Counted from the stretch's first letter, positions 1-9,522 are shown. The stretch: DNA of 64,000 bases from Serratia nevei (GCF_037948395.1 NZ_CP149940.1:3100001-3164000); one strand, 5' to 3'. The notes: generated by a model from the letters alone, not told the origin. Numbers and translations: made by a program.

Positions 1-851
1 ACAAACAGCTCGGCGAAATACTGACCGAGTTTGAAGACGACGCCGAGCAATACGCGGCGCTGAGCGTCAACGCCAGCGACTACCTGCGTTCGGTGCTGGT
101 CAAAGCGCTGGGCGAAGAGCGCGCCGCCAGCCTGCTGGAAGACATTCTCGAATCGCGCGAGACCACCACCGGCATGGAAACGCTCAACTTTATGGAGCCG
201 CAGAGCGCTGCCGATCTGATCCGCGACGAACACCCGCAGATCATCGCCACCATTCTGGTGCACCTCAAACGCGGCCAGGCGGCAGATATCCTGGCCCTGT
301 TCGACGAACGCCTGCGCAACGACGTGATGCTGCGTATCGCCACCTTCGGCGGCGTACAGCCGGCGGCGTTGGCGGAGTTGACCGAAGTGCTGAACAACCT
401 GCTCGACGGCCAGAACCTCAAGCGCAGCAAAATGGGCGGGGTGCGCACCGCCGCCGAGATCATCAACCTGATGAAAACCCAGCAGGAAGAAGCGGTCATC
501 GACGCGATGCGCGAATACGACGGCGAGCTGGCGCAGAAGATCATCGACGAGATGTTCCTGTTCGAAAACCTGGTGGAGGTCGACGATCGCAGTATCCAAC
601 GCCTGCTGCAGGAAGTGGAAGGCGAGTCGCTGCTGATTGCGTTGAAAGGCGCCGAGCAGCCGCTGCGCGAGAAGTTCCTCAAGAACATGTCGCAACGCGC
701 CGCCGACATCCTGCGCGACGATCTGGCCAACCGTGGGCCGGTGCGCATGTCGCAGGTGGAGAACGAGCAGAAAGCCATTCTGCTGGTGGTAAGACGCCTG
801 GCGGAAAGCGGCGAAATGATCATCGGCGGCGGCGAGGACACCTATGTCTGA
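1..851 (+). CDS. fliG: Flagellar motor switch protein FliG (5' truncated by window)
   Basis: FliG is the C-ring protein that contacts the MS ring (FliF) with its N-terminal domain and the MotA stator with its C-terminal domain, so it transmits torque. The frame is open from base 3 with no stop upstream, and 282 residues are visible. The E. coli protein has 331, so about 50 N-terminal residues lie outside the window. The middle-domain EHPQ motif and the charged C-terminal torque helix (residues near [12 protein letters not shown]) are present. The stop overlaps the fliH start by 8 bases, which indicates translational coupling. Confidence 0.97.
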   Translation, partial: KQLGEILTEFEDDAEQYAALSVNASDYLRSVLVKALGEERAASLLEDILESRETTTGMETLNFMEPQSAADLIRDEHPQIIATILVHLKRGQAADILALFDERLRNDVMLRIATFGGVQPAALAELTEVLNNLLDGQNLKRSKMGGVRTAAEIINLMKTQQEEAVIDAMREYDGELAQKIIDEMFLFENLVEVDDRSIQRLLQEVEGESLLIALKGAEQPLREKFLKNMSQRAADILRDDLANRGPVRMSQVENEQKAILLVVRRLAESGEMIIGGGEDTYV

Positions 852-1548
852 TCGCATTAACACCCTGCCCTGGCAGCCCTGGTCGCTCAACGATTTGGGC
901 GAACAGAAACCGGCTGTCGAACTGCCGCAGTTGCCGGATCTCGAACTTGACGATCCGTCGCCGGACGCACAGGCCGAATTGCAGCAGCAGTTGGCGACGC
1001 TGCGCCTGCAGGCGGAGCAACAGGGCCAGCAGTTGGGCTATGCCGACGGCCAGCAAAAAGGCTATGAGGCCGGTTTTCAGTCCGGACTGGAGGAAGGCCG
1101 CCAGCAAGGGCTGCTGGAAGCGCAACAGCAGCAGCAGCCGCTGACTGCCCACTGGCAGCAGCTGGTCACCGAATTTCAGCACACGCTGGACGCGCTCGAC
1201 AGCGTGATCGCTTCGCGGCTGATGCAGCTGGCACTGACCGCCGCCAAACAGGTGCTGGGCCAGCCTCCGGTATGCGACGGCACCGCCCTGCTGGCGCAGA
1301 TCCAACAGCTGATCCAGCAGGAACCGATGTTCAACGGCAAGCCGCAGCTGCGGGTGCACCCGGACGACTACCCGCGCGTCGAGCAGCAGCTGGGGGTCAC
1401 CCTCAGCCTGCACGGCTGGCGCCTGCTGGCGGACGGCGAGCTGCACCCGGGCGGCTGCAAGGTCAGCGCCGAGGAAGGCGATCTCGACGCCAGTCTGGCA
1501 ACGCGCTGGCATGAACTGTGCCGCCTGGCGGCACCGGGAGAAGTCTGA
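844..1548 (+). CDS. fliH: Flagellar export ATPase regulator FliH
   Basis: FliH is the soluble stator-like partner of the FliI ATPase in flagellar type III export. It tethers FliI to the C-ring protein FliN and keeps it inactive when free. The 234-residue product matches the usual 228-235. It has a W-rich N-terminus (LPWQPW near residue 8), which is the known FliN/FlhA contact. A long Gln/Glu-rich coiled coil with GxxxG-type spacing follows at about 55-105, then an FliH/VATPase-E-like C-terminal domain. The start overlaps fliG and the stop shares one base with the fliI start. Confidence 0.95.
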   Translation: MSDRINTLPWQPWSLNDLGEQKPAVELPQLPDLELDDPSPDAQAELQQQLATLRLQAEQQGQQLGYADGQQKGYEAGFQSGLEEGRQQGLLEAQQQQQPLTAHWQQLVTEFQHTLDALDSVIASRLMQLALTAAKQVLGQPPVCDGTALLAQIQQLIQQEPMFNGKPQLRVHPDDYPRVEQQLGVTLSLHGWRLLADGELHPGGCKVSAEEGDLDASLATRWHELCRLAAPGEV

Positions 1549-2909
1549 TGACCGCGCGTCTCGGCCGCTGGCTGAGCTCTCTGGATACGCTGGAAAAACG
1601 CATCGCGCGCGCGCCGACGGTGCGCCGCTACGGTCGCCTGACCCGTGCGACCGGGCTGGTGCTGGAGGCTACCGGCCTGCAGCTGCCGCTCGGCGCGACC
1701 TGCCTCATCGAACGGCACGACGCCGGTGAGGTGCAGGAAGTGGAAAGCGAAGTGGTCGGCTTCAACGGCCAGCGGCTGTTCCTGATGCCGCTGGAAGAAG
1801 TGGAAGGCATCGTGCCGGGCGCGCGGGTTTACGCCCGCATCGCACCGGAAGGCCAAAGCGCCGGCAAACAGCTGCCGCTCGGCCCCGCGCTGTTGGGGCG
1901 TGTGCTGGACGGCAGCGCCAAACCGCTCGACGGCCTGCCTTCACCGGAAACCGGTTACCGCGCGCCGCTGATCACCGCGCCGTTCAACCCCTTGCAGCGC
2001 ACGCCGATCGAGCAGGTGCTGGACGTGGGGGTGCGCACCATCAACGGCCTGCTGACCGTCGGCCGCGGCCAGCGTATGGGCCTGTTCGCCGGCTCCGGCG
2101 TCGGCAAGAGCGTGCTGCTCGGCATGATGGCCCGTTATACCCAGGCGGATGTGATCGTCGTTGGCCTGATCGGCGAGCGTGGCCGCGAGGTCAAAGACTT
2201 TATCGAGAACATTCTCGGCGCCGAAGGCCGGGCGCGCTCGGTGGTGATCGCCGCGCCGGCGGACGTGTCGCCGCTGCTGCGCATGCAGGGGGCGGCCTAC
2301 GCCACCCGCATCGCCGAAGATTTCCGCGATCGCGGGCAGCATGTGTTGCTGATCATGGATTCCCTCACCCGCTACGCCATGGCGCAGCGTGAGATCGCCC
2401 TGGCCATCGGCGAGCCGCCGGCGACCAAAGGCTATCCGCCGTCGGTCTTCGCCAAGCTGCCTGCGCTGGTGGAACGCGCGGGCAACGGCATCAGCGGCGG
2501 CGGTTCCATCACCGCCTTCTACACCGTGTTGACCGAAGGGGACGATCAGCAAGACCCGATCGCCGACTCGGCGCGCGCAATTCTCGATGGCCACGTGGTG
2601 CTGTCCCGGCGCCTGGCGGAAGCCGGTCACTACCCGGCGATCGACATCGAAGCGTCAATCAGCCGCGCCATGACGTCGCTGATCGACGAAGAGCATTACC
2701 GCCGGGTGCGCACCTTCAAACAGATGCTGGCCAGCTATCAGCGCAACCGCGATCTGATCAGCGTCGGCGCCTACGCGGCGGGCAGCGATCCGTTGCTGGA
2801 CAAAGCGATGACGCTGTATCCGCAGATGGAAGCTTACCTGCAACAGGGCATCTTTGAACGCAGCGGCTATGATGAAGCCTGTCAACAGCTGCAGCAGTTG
2901 ATTGTTTAA
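1548..2909 (+). CDS. fliI: Flagellum-specific export ATP synthase FliI
   Basis: FliI is the hexameric ATPase of the flagellar export apparatus, homologous to the F1 beta subunit, and it unfolds and releases export cargo from chaperones. Walker A (AGSGVGKS) is at residues 181-188. The Walker B strand ends in [11 protein letters not shown] at about 265, and the catalytic GERGREV follows Walker A. The ATG at 1548 gives 453 residues (E. coli 457) and overlaps the fliH stop as ATGA. An in-frame upstream ATG at 1518 would lie deep inside fliH and is not needed. Confidence 0.97.
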   Translation: MTARLGRWLSSLDTLEKRIARAPTVRRYGRLTRATGLVLEATGLQLPLGATCLIERHDAGEVQEVESEVVGFNGQRLFLMPLEEVEGIVPGARVYARIAPEGQSAGKQLPLGPALLGRVLDGSAKPLDGLPSPETGYRAPLITAPFNPLQRTPIEQVLDVGVRTINGLLTVGRGQRMGLFAGSGVGKSVLLGMMARYTQADVIVVGLIGERGREVKDFIENILGAEGRARSVVIAAPADVSPLLRMQGAAYATRIAEDFRDRGQHVLLIMDSLTRYAMAQREIALAIGEPPATKGYPPSVFAKLPALVERAGNGISGGGSITAFYTVLTEGDDQQDPIADSARAILDGHVVLSRRLAEAGHYPAIDIEASISRAMTSLIDEEHYRRVRTFKQMLASYQRNRDLISVGAYAAGSDPLLDKAMTLYPQMEAYLQQGIFERSGYDEACQQLQQLIV

Positions 2910-2930
2910 CGTCACCAGAGGCGCACAGCG

Positions 2931-3377
2931 ATGAAATCACAATCCCCCCTGATTACCCTGCGAGATCTGGCGCAGGATGCGGTGGAACAGGCCGCGCAAC
3001 AGCTGGGCCAGGTACGGCAGGCGCAGCAGGCGGCAGAGCAGCAGCTGTCGATGCTGCTCAACTATCAGGACGAATACCGCCAGAAGCTGAATCATACGCT
3101 CTGCGACGGCATGGACAGCTCACGCTGGCAAAACTACCAGCAGTTTATCGGCACGCTGGAACAGGCCATCGACCAACACCGCCAGCAGCTGCTGCAGTGG
3201 GGGCAGAAAGTGGATCATGCGGTGAAGCAATGGCAAGACAAACAACAGCGGCTGAACGCTTTCGAGACCCTGCATACCCGCGCTCTGACGGCGGAGCAGC
3301 AGCAGGAGAACAAACGGGATCAAAAACTGATGGATGAGTTCGCTCAACGCAGTGCACAAAGGAATATCAACCCATGA
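2931..3377 (+). CDS. fliJ: Flagellar export chaperone/stalk FliJ
   Basis: FliJ is a small antiparallel coiled-coil protein that sits in the FliI hexamer like the gamma subunit of F1. It helps couple ATPase and proton-driven export through FlhA and recycles chaperones. The 148-residue product matches the E. coli length (147). It is almost entirely helical and Gln/Ala-rich, with heptad-like spacing throughout and no hydrophobic segments. It lies 21 bases after fliI and overlaps fliK by four bases (ATGA). Confidence 0.93.
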   Translation: MKSQSPLITLRDLAQDAVEQAAQQLGQVRQAQQAAEQQLSMLLNYQDEYRQKLNHTLCDGMDSSRWQNYQQFIGTLEQAIDQHRQQLLQWGQKVDHAVKQWQDKQQRLNAFETLHTRALTAEQQQENKRDQKLMDEFAQRSAQRNINP

Positions 3378-4606
3378 ATCTGAACGCCCTGCCCGGCCTG
3401 GCCTTACCCGGCGACGCCGGCGGCCTGGCCGAACTGACGTCGGCGCTGGATGAGAGCCAGCTGTCGTCCGCTTTCGCCCAGCTGCTCGGCGCCCGTTTCG
3501 CGCCCGCCGCCGACGGCAAACAGCCGCCGGTCGCGCTGAGCGCGGACGAAGAACGCGCCCCGGCCCTGAGCCGCAACCAGCTCAATCAACTGCTGGCCAC
3601 TTTCGGCGAGCGCGGCGGCCTGCTGCCGGGCCAGACGGCCTCAGCCGACGCGCTTTCACCTGAGGGCGCCGAGGACGAAGCGCCCGCCGCCGGCGACAAA
3701 CCGGCGCAGCCGCCGATCGCCGCCGCCAAAGAACTGGATGCCGCAACGCTGCAGGCGCTGTACGCCATGCTGCCGGCCGCGATCGTCGCCCAGGCGCAAC
3801 CGGCCGAAGGCCAACGTTCGCTGCCGGTGGATAGCGCTGACGAAGCGACTGCGCTGCAGCCCGGCAATGGCCTGCTGAACATCGCGGCGGCCGGTGATAA
3901 AACCGCCGCGCGTTCCTCGGCATCCCCCGCTCCCTCGCTAACAGGGGCGAAAACGTCGGCTACCGACGGCGATAATGCCAAGGCGGCGCTCCCGCAACCG
4001 ACCAACGGCGAACGGGCAAGCACCGCACAGCCGCTGCCGGCGAGCGATGCGCAGCAGCCACCGACGCTCAACCACGCCGTCGCCCTGGCCGCCGCCAGCC
4101 CAACGCAAACGGCCGCTCCTGCCAGCGCACTGATGACCGCACCGCCTGCGCCGCAGCTCCACGCGCAGCTGGGCAGCCCGGAGTGGCAGCAGGCGTTGAA
4201 CCAACAGGTGCTGATGTTCCACCGCAACGGCCAGCAGAGCGCCGAGCTGCGCCTGCACCCGCAGGAACTGGGCGCCCTGCAGATCACGCTGAAACTGGAC
4301 GATCAGCAGGCGCAGCTGCACATCGCCTCCGCTCACGGTCAGGTGCGTGCGGCGGTGGAAGCGGCGATGCCGCAGCTGCGGCACGCGCTGGCGGAGAGCG
4401 GTATCAACCTGGGGCAGAGCAGCGTGGGCGGCGAGTCCACTCCGCAATGGCAGCAGCAGGCGCAACAGCAGGCTTCCAACGGCCAGGGGCGTTCCAGCTA
4501 TGCTGAACATCATGGCGGTGACGGCGCAGCCGCCGAGGGCGTCAGCGCACCGGCGGCGCTGCAGCGTATGGCCAGCGCGGTCAACGGCGTCGATATTTTC
4601 GCCTAA
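3374..4606 (+). CDS. fliK: Flagellar hook-length control protein FliK
   Basis: FliK is a secreted molecular ruler that measures the hook and switches FlhB export specificity from hook to filament subunits. The 410-residue product has the expected build: a long, low-complexity Ala/Pro/Gln-rich ruler (to about residue 250), then the compact conserved C-terminal switch domain with the hallmark LRLHPQELGALQ at about 293. The extreme C-terminus is Gln/Ser-rich. Low similarity in the ruler region is normal for the family. It is followed by a 165-base gap before fliL. Confidence 0.93.
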   Translation: MNLNALPGLALPGDAGGLAELTSALDESQLSSAFAQLLGARFAPAADGKQPPVALSADEERAPALSRNQLNQLLATFGERGGLLPGQTASADALSPEGAEDEAPAAGDKPAQPPIAAAKELDAATLQALYAMLPAAIVAQAQPAEGQRSLPVDSADEATALQPGNGLLNIAAAGDKTAARSSASPAPSLTGAKTSATDGDNAKAALPQPTNGERASTAQPLPASDAQQPPTLNHAVALAAASPTQTAAPASALMTAPPAPQLHAQLGSPEWQQALNQQVLMFHRNGQQSAELRLHPQELGALQITLKLDDQQAQLHIASAHGQVRAAVEAAMPQLRHALAESGINLGQSSVGGESTPQWQQQAQQQASNGQGRSSYAEHHGGDGAAAEGVSAPAALQRMASAVNGVDIFA

Positions 4607-4639
4607 GCCGCCGCAAACGCCCAAGCTGGCACCCATTTG

Positions 4640-4677
4640 CGCGTCTATTCAGGCTATTGCACGCCGCAATAGACGCG
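4640..4677. promoter_or_regulatory. 10-bp inverted repeat in the fliK-fliL gap; possible FlhDC-related element or hairpin
   Basis: Bases 4640-4649 (CGCGTCTATT) and 4668-4677 (AATAGACGCG) are perfect reverse complements around an 18-base spacer. A smaller competing hairpin pairs 4654-4660 with 4666-4672. The core AATAGACG recurs in the flgA/flgB gap, where it forms half of a good FlhD4C2 box. The fliL operon starts here in E. coli under FlhDC control. However, the arms face opposite to the E. coli consensus, so an mRNA hairpin is an equal possibility. Confidence 0.45.
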
Positions 4678-4771
4678 ATAATACCTTTACATGTCATGCG
4701 TGCGGCCTTGCCGCGCGCTATGCCCGCCGCCTCGCCGGCCGCGGGTGGAACAACAGGAATTAGATTTCGCT

Positions 4772-5257
4772 ATGTCTCAGAACTCCCTTCCGGCAGCACC
4801 GAAACGCCCCCTTCTGGTCATCCTGCTGGTCTTGATCAGCGTCGTCGCCTGTGGCGCCGCGGGCTACAGCTGGTGGCTGCTGCAACAGCATAAAAACGGC
4901 GCCGAACCGGCCGCCGCCAAACAGCAACCGCCGGCCGCGCCGGTGTTCATGCCGCTCGACACCTTTACCGTCAACCTGGTGACGCCGGACAACAACCCGG
5001 ATCGCGTGCTGTACATCGGCCTCACGCTGCGTCTGCCGGACGAAAGTACCCGCCGCCAGCTGAACGATTTTCTGCCGGAAGTGCGCAGCCGTCTGCTGAT
5101 GCTGCTCTCCCGTCAGGAAGCGAGCCAGCTGGCCAATGAACAAGGGAAGCAACAGTTGGTGGCGCAGATTAAGGACGTGCTCAGCCCGCCGCTGGTTAAG
5201 GGACAACCGAAGCAGGTGGTCAGCGACGTGCTGTTCACCGCCTTCATACTGCGGTAA
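4772..5257 (+). CDS. fliL: Flagellar basal body-associated protein FliL
   Basis: FliL is a single-pass inner membrane protein that surrounds or stabilises MotAB stators at the basal body. The ATG at 4772 follows an AGGA-type ribosome site and gives 161 residues (E. coli 154). It has a short cytosolic N-terminus, a transmembrane helix at about 13-35, an Ala/Pro/Gln linker, and a periplasmic stomatin-like domain starting at about [11 protein letters not shown]. An upstream in-frame start at 4691 would add 27 residues not found in homologues. It begins the fliLMNOPQR operon, in which spacing between genes is minimal. Confidence 0.94.
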   Translation: MSQNSLPAAPKRPLLVILLVLISVVACGAAGYSWWLLQQHKNGAEPAAAKQQPPAAPVFMPLDTFTVNLVTPDNNPDRVLYIGLTLRLPDESTRRQLNDFLPEVRSRLLMLLSRQEASQLANEQGKQQLVAQIKDVLSPPLVKGQPKQVVSDVLFTAFILR

Positions 5258-5262
5258 TCACT

Positions 5263-6267
5263 ATGGGCGATAGCATTCTTTCACAGGCAGAGATCGACGC
5301 CTTGCTCAACGGCGACAGCGCGGGTGATGAACCCGAAGCGATAGTCGGCAAAGAGAGCGAGGTCAAGCCTTACGATCCGAACACCCAGCGCCGCGTGGTG
5401 CGCGAGCGTCTGCACGCGCTGGAAATCATCAACGAACGTTTTGCCCGGCAGTTCCGCATGGGGTTGTTCAACCTGCTGCGCCGCAGCCCGGACATTACCG
5501 TCGGCCCGATCAAAATCCAGCCGTATCACGAGTTCGCCCGCAACCTGCCGGTGCCGACCAACCTGAACCTGGTGCATCTGAACCCGCTGCGCGGCACCGC
5601 CCTGTTCGTGTTCGCGCCGAGCCTGGTGTTCATCGCCGTCGATAACCTGTTCGGCGGCGACGGCCGCTTCCCGACCAAGGTCGAAGGCCGCGAGTTCACC
5701 CCGACCGAACAGCGGGTGATCAAGCGCATGCTGCGCCTGGCGCTGGACGCCTACGGCGACGCCTGGAGCGCCATCTACAAGATCGACGTAGAGTACGTGC
5801 GCGCCGAAATGCAGGTGAAGTTCACCAACATCACCACCTCGCCGAACGACATCGTGGTCACCACGCCGTTCCAGGTGGAGATCGGCGCGCTGACCGGCGA
5901 GTTCAACATCTGCATTCCGTTCGCGATGATCGAACCGCTGCGCGAGCTGTTGACCAACCCGCCGCTGGAAAATTCGCGGCAGGAAGACAGCCACTGGCGC
6001 GAAACCCTGGTGAAGCAGGTGCAACACTCCGAACTGGAGCTTATCGCCAACTTCGTCGATATCCCGATGCGGCTGTCGAAAGTCCTGAAGCTGCAGCCGG
6101 GCGATGTATTACCGATAGACAAGCCGGAACGCCTGATCGCCCATGTGGACGGCGTACCGGTTCTGACCAGCCAATACGGCACGTTGAACGGGCAATATGC
6201 CCTGCGTGTTGAACATTTGATTAACCCTATTTTGAATGCTCTGAGTGAGGAACAGCCCAATGAGTGA
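5263..6267 (+). CDS. fliM: Flagellar motor switch protein FliM
   Basis: FliM is the middle C-ring protein. CheY-P binds its N-terminal peptide, and its central CheC-like domain and C-terminal SpoA domain join FliG and FliN. The product is 334 residues, identical in length to E. coli FliM. The N-terminus carries the conserved CheY-binding peptide ILSQAEIDALLN, and the GGDGR-type turn of the middle domain is near residue 128. The gene starts five bases after fliL and its stop overlaps fliN by 8 bases. Confidence 0.97.
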   Translation: MGDSILSQAEIDALLNGDSAGDEPEAIVGKESEVKPYDPNTQRRVVRERLHALEIINERFARQFRMGLFNLLRRSPDITVGPIKIQPYHEFARNLPVPTNLNLVHLNPLRGTALFVFAPSLVFIAVDNLFGGDGRFPTKVEGREFTPTEQRVIKRMLRLALDAYGDAWSAIYKIDVEYVRAEMQVKFTNITTSPNDIVVTTPFQVEIGALTGEFNICIPFAMIEPLRELLTNPPLENSRQEDSHWRETLVKQVQHSELELIANFVDIPMRLSKVLKLQPGDVLPIDKPERLIAHVDGVPVLTSQYGTLNGQYALRVEHLINPILNALSEEQPNE

Positions 6268-6676
6268 TCCTAAGCAACCGTCTGGCGAAGGAAAGGAATC
6301 CGTAGACGATCTGTGGGCTGATGCGTTTAACGAGCAGCAGTCGACAGAGAAATCCGGCGCGAGCACCGAAGGGGTGTTCAAGTCGCTGGAAGCTCAGGAT
6401 GCGCTCGGCAGCCTGCAGGATATCGACCTGATCCTGGATATTCCGGTCAAGCTGACCGTGGAACTGGGGCGCACCAAGATGACCATCAAAGAGCTGCTGC
6501 GCCTGTCGCAAGGCTCGGTGGTGGCGCTGGACGGCCTGGCCGGCGAGCCGCTGGACATCCTGATCAACGGTTACCTGATCGCACAAGGTGAAGTGGTGGT
6601 GGTGGCCGACAAGTTCGGCGTGCGCATCACCGACATCATCACCCCGTCCGAACGCATGCGTCGACTGAGCCGCTGA
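6260..6676 (+). CDS. fliN: Flagellar motor switch protein FliN
   Basis: FliN forms the lower ring of the C-ring with FliM and anchors FliH-FliI for export. The 138-residue protein (E. coli 137) has a poorly conserved acidic N-terminus and a C-terminal SpoA domain from about residue 55 ([12 protein letters not shown] to GVRITDI). The start at 6260 overlaps the fliM stop. An in-frame ATG 15 bases earlier lies within fliM and would add an unconserved MRNSP leader. Confidence 0.96.
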   Translation: MSDPKQPSGEGKESVDDLWADAFNEQQSTEKSGASTEGVFKSLEAQDALGSLQDIDLILDIPVKLTVELGRTKMTIKELLRLSQGSVVALDGLAGEPLDILINGYLIAQGEVVVVADKFGVRITDIITPSERMRRLSR

Positions 6677-7080
6677 TGACCGTCGCGGCGCCCGTTACCG
6701 TCCAAAGTACCCAACAACCCGCCGCGCCGGCCTTGCCGGCCGGTTCGGTGTTGATGCAGGTCAGCAGCGCGCTCGGCGGCATTCTGCTGCTGATCCTGCT
6801 GGCCGGTTGGCTGTTCCGCCGGCTGGGCTTCGCCCCGCAGGCGCGCAACAACAAGCTGCTCAACCTGCGCGCCAGTTGCCAGGTCGGGCAGCGCGAGCGC
6901 GTGGTGGTGGTGGAAGTCGACGATACCTTGCTGGTACTGGGCGTCACCGCCCAGCAGATCACCCCGCTGCACACCCTGCCTGCCCCGCCGAAAGACGAGG
7001 GTGCGGCCGATGCGGCGACGCCGGCGGACTTCCGCCAACTGATGCAAAAAGTTCTGAAACGCCCGGAAAAATCGGCATGA
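6676..7080 (+). CDS. fliO: Flagellar biosynthesis protein FliO
   Basis: FliO is a small membrane protein that assists assembly of the FliP ring of the export gate. The 134-residue product (E. coli 121) has one transmembrane helix at about residues 32-52 ([14 protein letters not shown]). The conserved cytosolic part has [17 protein letters not shown], typical of the FliO/YscJ-like export family. It overlaps both fliN (TGATG) and fliP (ATGA). Confidence 0.9.
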   Translation: MTVAAPVTVQSTQQPAAPALPAGSVLMQVSSALGGILLLILLAGWLFRRLGFAPQARNNKLLNLRASCQVGQRERVVVVEVDDTLLVLGVTAQQITPLHTLPAPPKDEGAADAATPADFRQLMQKVLKRPEKSA

Positions 7081-7838
7081 CCTCGACTCTTCATACCCTC
7101 GTCCGCCGTCCGGCGGTTTGGCTCCCTGCCGCCCTGCTGTTCATCAGCCCGGCGGCTTTGGCGCAACTGCCGGGGCTGATCAGTCAGCCGCTGGCCAACG
7201 GCGGCCAAAGCTGGTCGCTGCCGGTGCAGACGCTGGTGCTGTTGACCTCGCTGACCTTCCTGCCCGCCATGCTGCTGATGATGACCAGCTTTACCCGCAT
7301 CATCATCGTACTCGGGCTGCTGCGCAACGCGCTGGGCACCCCGTCGGCGCCACCGAATCAGGTGATGCTGGGGCTGGCATTGTTCCTGACCTTCTTCATC
7401 ATGTCGCCGGTGTTCGACAAGGTCTATCAGGACGCCTACCTGCCGTTCAGCCAGGACAAGATCGGGCTGGAGGTCGCGCTGGATAAAGGCGCGCAGCCGC
7501 TGCGCGAATTCATGCTGCGCCAAACGCGCGAAACCGATCTCGCGCTGTACGCCAGGCTGGCCAATCAGCCGCCGCTGGCCGGCCCGGAAGCGGTGCCGAT
7601 GCGCATCCTGCTGCCCGCCTACGTCACCAGCGAACTGAAAACTGCCTTCCAGATCGGCTTTACGGTGTTCATTCCGTTCCTGATTATCGACCTGGTGGTC
7701 GCCAGCGTGCTGATGGCGCTGGGGATGATGATGGTGCCGCCGGCCACCATCTCGCTGCCGTTCAAGCTGATGCTGTTCGTGCTGGTCGATGGCTGGCAGC
7801 TGCTGCTCGGCTCGCTGGCGCAGAGCTTCTATTCGTAA
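7077..7838 (+). CDS. fliP: Flagellar export gate protein FliP
   Basis: FliP forms the pentameric core of the export gate with FliQ and FliR. The ATG at 7077 overlaps the fliO stop and gives 253 residues (E. coli 245). A cleavable signal peptide ends near residue 29 (SPAALA). The family signature [17 protein letters not shown] (about 72-88) and FFIMSPVF follow, with four hydrophobic segments. A longer in-frame reading from 6807 runs through fliO and is rejected. Confidence 0.96.
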   Translation: MTSTLHTLVRRPAVWLPAALLFISPAALAQLPGLISQPLANGGQSWSLPVQTLVLLTSLTFLPAMLLMMTSFTRIIIVLGLLRNALGTPSAPPNQVMLGLALFLTFFIMSPVFDKVYQDAYLPFSQDKIGLEVALDKGAQPLREFMLRQTRETDLALYARLANQPPLAGPEAVPMRILLPAYVTSELKTAFQIGFTVFIPFLIIDLVVASVLMALGMMMVPPATISLPFKLMLFVLVDGWQLLLGSLAQSFYS

Positions 7839-7859
7839 CCCCCGATCGGAGAACGCGAG

Positions 7860-8129
7860 ATGACACCTGAATCGGTTATGGCGCTCGGCACCGAGGCGAT
7901 GAAAGTGGCGCTGGCGCTGGCCGCGCCGCTGCTGCTGGCGGCGCTGATCAGCGGCCTGGTGGTCAGCCTGCTGCAGGCCGCCACCCAGATCAACGAAATG
8001 ACGCTGTCGTTCATCCCCAAAATTCTGGCGGTGGTGGCCACCATCATCATCGCCGGCCCCTGGATGTTGAACCTGCTGCTGGACTACATGCGCACCCTGT
8101 TCAGCAACCTGCCCACCCTGATCGGCTAA
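7860..8129 (+). CDS. fliQ: Flagellar export gate protein FliQ
   Basis: FliQ is an 89-residue two-helix membrane protein, four copies of which wrap the FliP-FliR core. The length equals E. coli FliQ. The conserved features are the N-terminal MTPESVM, helix one (about 16-39), the [15 protein letters not shown] loop and helix two (about 55-75). It starts 21 bases after fliP behind a GGAG-type ribosome site, and its stop is separated from fliR by two bases. Confidence 0.96.
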   Translation: MTPESVMALGTEAMKVALALAAPLLLAALISGLVVSLLQAATQINEMTLSFIPKILAVVATIIIAGPWMLNLLLDYMRTLFSNLPTLIG

Positions 8130-8131
8130 CC

Positions 8132-8914
8132 GTGCTCACCTTCGACAGCGCCCAGCTCACCGTCTGGCTCAGCCACTATTTTTGGCCGCTGCTGCGCATT
8201 CTGGCGCTGATAAGCACCGCGCCGATATTCAGCGAAAAGCAAATCAGCAAAAAGGTCAAAATCGGCCTTGGCGGGCTGATCGTCATCCTGATCGCGCCGA
8301 CGCTGCCCGCCAGCAATATCCCGATCTTCTCCGCCGCCGGCCTGTGGCTGGCGATTCAACAGATTCTGATCGGCGTGGCGCTGGGATTGACCATGCAGTT
8401 CGCCTTCGCGGCGGTGCGCCTGGCGGGCGAAGTGATCGGCATGCAGATGGGCCTGTCGTTCGCCACCTTCTTCGATCCCAGCGGCGGCCCGAACATGCCG
8501 GTGCTGGCGCGCCTGCTCAACCTGCTGGCGATGCTGCTGTTCCTCAGCTTCGACGGCCATCTGTGGCTGATTTCGCTGCTGGCGGACAGCTTCCACACCC
8601 TGCCTATCCAGACGCAGCCGCTGAACGGCAACGGTTTCCTGGTGCTGACCCAGGTCGGCTCGCTGATCTTCATCAACGGCATGATGCTGGCGCTGCCGCT
8701 GATCTGCCTGCTGTTAACGCTGAACATGGCGCTCGGCTTGCTCAACCGCATGACGCCGCAACTGTCGGTCTTCGTGATCGGCTTCCCGGTCACCATGACC
8801 TTCGGCATCATGACGCTGGGCATGATGATGCCGATGTTGGCCCCGTTCTGCGAGCATCTGTTCGGTGAAATCTTCGATCGGCTGGCGGCGGTGATCGGCG
8901 GCATGACCTTCTAA
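8132..8914 (+). CDS. fliR: Flagellar export gate protein FliR
   Basis: FliR is the single-copy subunit completing the FliP5Q4R1 gate, fused to FlhB in some bacteria. The 260-residue product (E. coli 261) is very hydrophobic, with about six membrane segments. It carries the family motif near [18 protein letters not shown] at about 100. The start is GTG, two bases after the fliQ stop, and no better ATG matches the conserved N-terminus. It ends the fliL-fliR operon. No strong intrinsic terminator is visible in the next 120 bases. Confidence 0.96.
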   Translation: MLTFDSAQLTVWLSHYFWPLLRILALISTAPIFSEKQISKKVKIGLGGLIVILIAPTLPASNIPIFSAAGLWLAIQQILIGVALGLTMQFAFAAVRLAGEVIGMQMGLSFATFFDPSGGPNMPVLARLLNLLAMLLFLSFDGHLWLISLLADSFHTLPIQTQPLNGNGFLVLTQVGSLIFINGMMLALPLICLLLTLNMALGLLNRMTPQLSVFVIGFPVTMTFGIMTLGMMMPMLAPFCEHLFGEIFDRLAAVIGGMTF

Positions 8915-9041
8915 GCCCCTGCGCAGCCCCTTCCTTCCCCCCGTTTTCGCCTGAGACAAAATGGCAATAAAAACGCTTTCTTGGGACAAAAGCCTGAGAA
9001 ACGCCTTTTATCCGGATTAAGGTTCAAATGTCTCCGGTGGC

Positions 9042-9069
9042 TTGAATAAATAAAACCCCGACCTAGAAT
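9042..9069 (+). promoter_or_regulatory. Candidate sigma-70 promoter for the 44-aa gene
   Basis: TTGAAT at 9042-9047 and TAGAAT at 9064-9069 are separated by 16 bases. That matches the -35 consensus at four of six positions and the -10 at five of six. Transcription would start near 9076 and leave a leader of about 200 bases before the ATG at 9274. This is a pattern match only. Confidence 0.5.
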
Positions 9070-9216
9070 AGACCCGGCAACAAAAAAATATCGCCTTGCA
9101 CCTCCTTATTTTTCGCAGCGATAAAGTACGTTTATCTCGAGTAAAAAATAAGAATAACGCAGTCACGCATTGTTAAATGCGCGACAGATAACTTACACCC
9201 AGAATAAATGCGTCCG

Positions 9217-9232
9217 GCAGCCTGCCGGCTGC
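9217..9232 (+). other. Leader hairpin ahead of the 44-aa gene
   Basis: GCAGCC (9217-9222) pairs with GGCTGC (9227-9232) around a TGCC loop. An overlapping alternative palindrome, CCGGCAG-C-CTGCCGG (9214-9228), is mutually exclusive with it. It sits about 40 bases upstream of the start codon and could shape leader folding. Confidence 0.45.
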
Positions 9233-9273
9233 AGGGCGCAGCATCGACCTTTGCTAACCACAGGAGCGAGATC

Positions 9274-9408
9274 ATGATTAAAGCGAAAAGCAACCGCAAA
9301 GCACGCCGGTTATTCGGTTTGACCCACTGGAAAAGCAACAAATTTAGAGTTTCTTTTACCGAGACGGCCGACGGCGGAAAATGGAAGGTAGAGAAGAAAA
9401 AGAAATAG
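9274..9408 (+). CDS. Small highly basic protein, 44 aa, unknown function
   Basis: I do not recognise a family. The frame has a clear ribosome site (CAGGAG, eight bases before the ATG), its own plausible promoter and a length of 44 residues. The product is extremely basic: roughly 15 Lys/Arg, with a Lys-only tail and a KSNRKARR N-terminal stretch. The middle, FRVSFTETADGGKWKV, looks like a beta hairpin. It could bind RNA or DNA, or be a small regulator. It lies alone between the fliL-R operon and the convergent flgKL operon, in the slot where E. coli carries rcsA. Confidence 0.65.
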   Translation: MIKAKSNRKARRLFGLTHWKSNKFRVSFTETADGGKWKVEKKKK

Positions 9409-9522
9409 CACCGCTATTTATCGTCAGGGAAATAATATCCATCGCGATTTTTCCGCCACTGATTTCAATAATGCCGTTGCGCATTAAACAGGGGTGACAA
9501 TCGTATTATTTCTTCCCTGATG

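Larger units (their letters stand above)
8915..9273. other. Gene-free stretch between fliR and the 44-aa gene
   Basis: This 359-base region is much richer in A and T than its neighbours. In E. coli, rcsA follows fliR, but no rcsA-like frame is present here. It contains one good promoter-like pair (9042-9069), an implied leader of about 200 bases, and a GC-rich hairpin at 9217-9232 just ahead of the small gene. Nothing else is recognised. Confidence 0.6.

Noticed and set aside
6807..7079. Upstream extension of fliP
   Set aside because: The extension runs in a second frame of fliO. The ATG at 7077 begins a proper signal peptide and overlaps the fliO stop.
8915..9273. rcsA expected after fliR
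   Set aside because: No frame in this stretch encodes a LuxR-type HTH protein, and rcsA is not present in the window.
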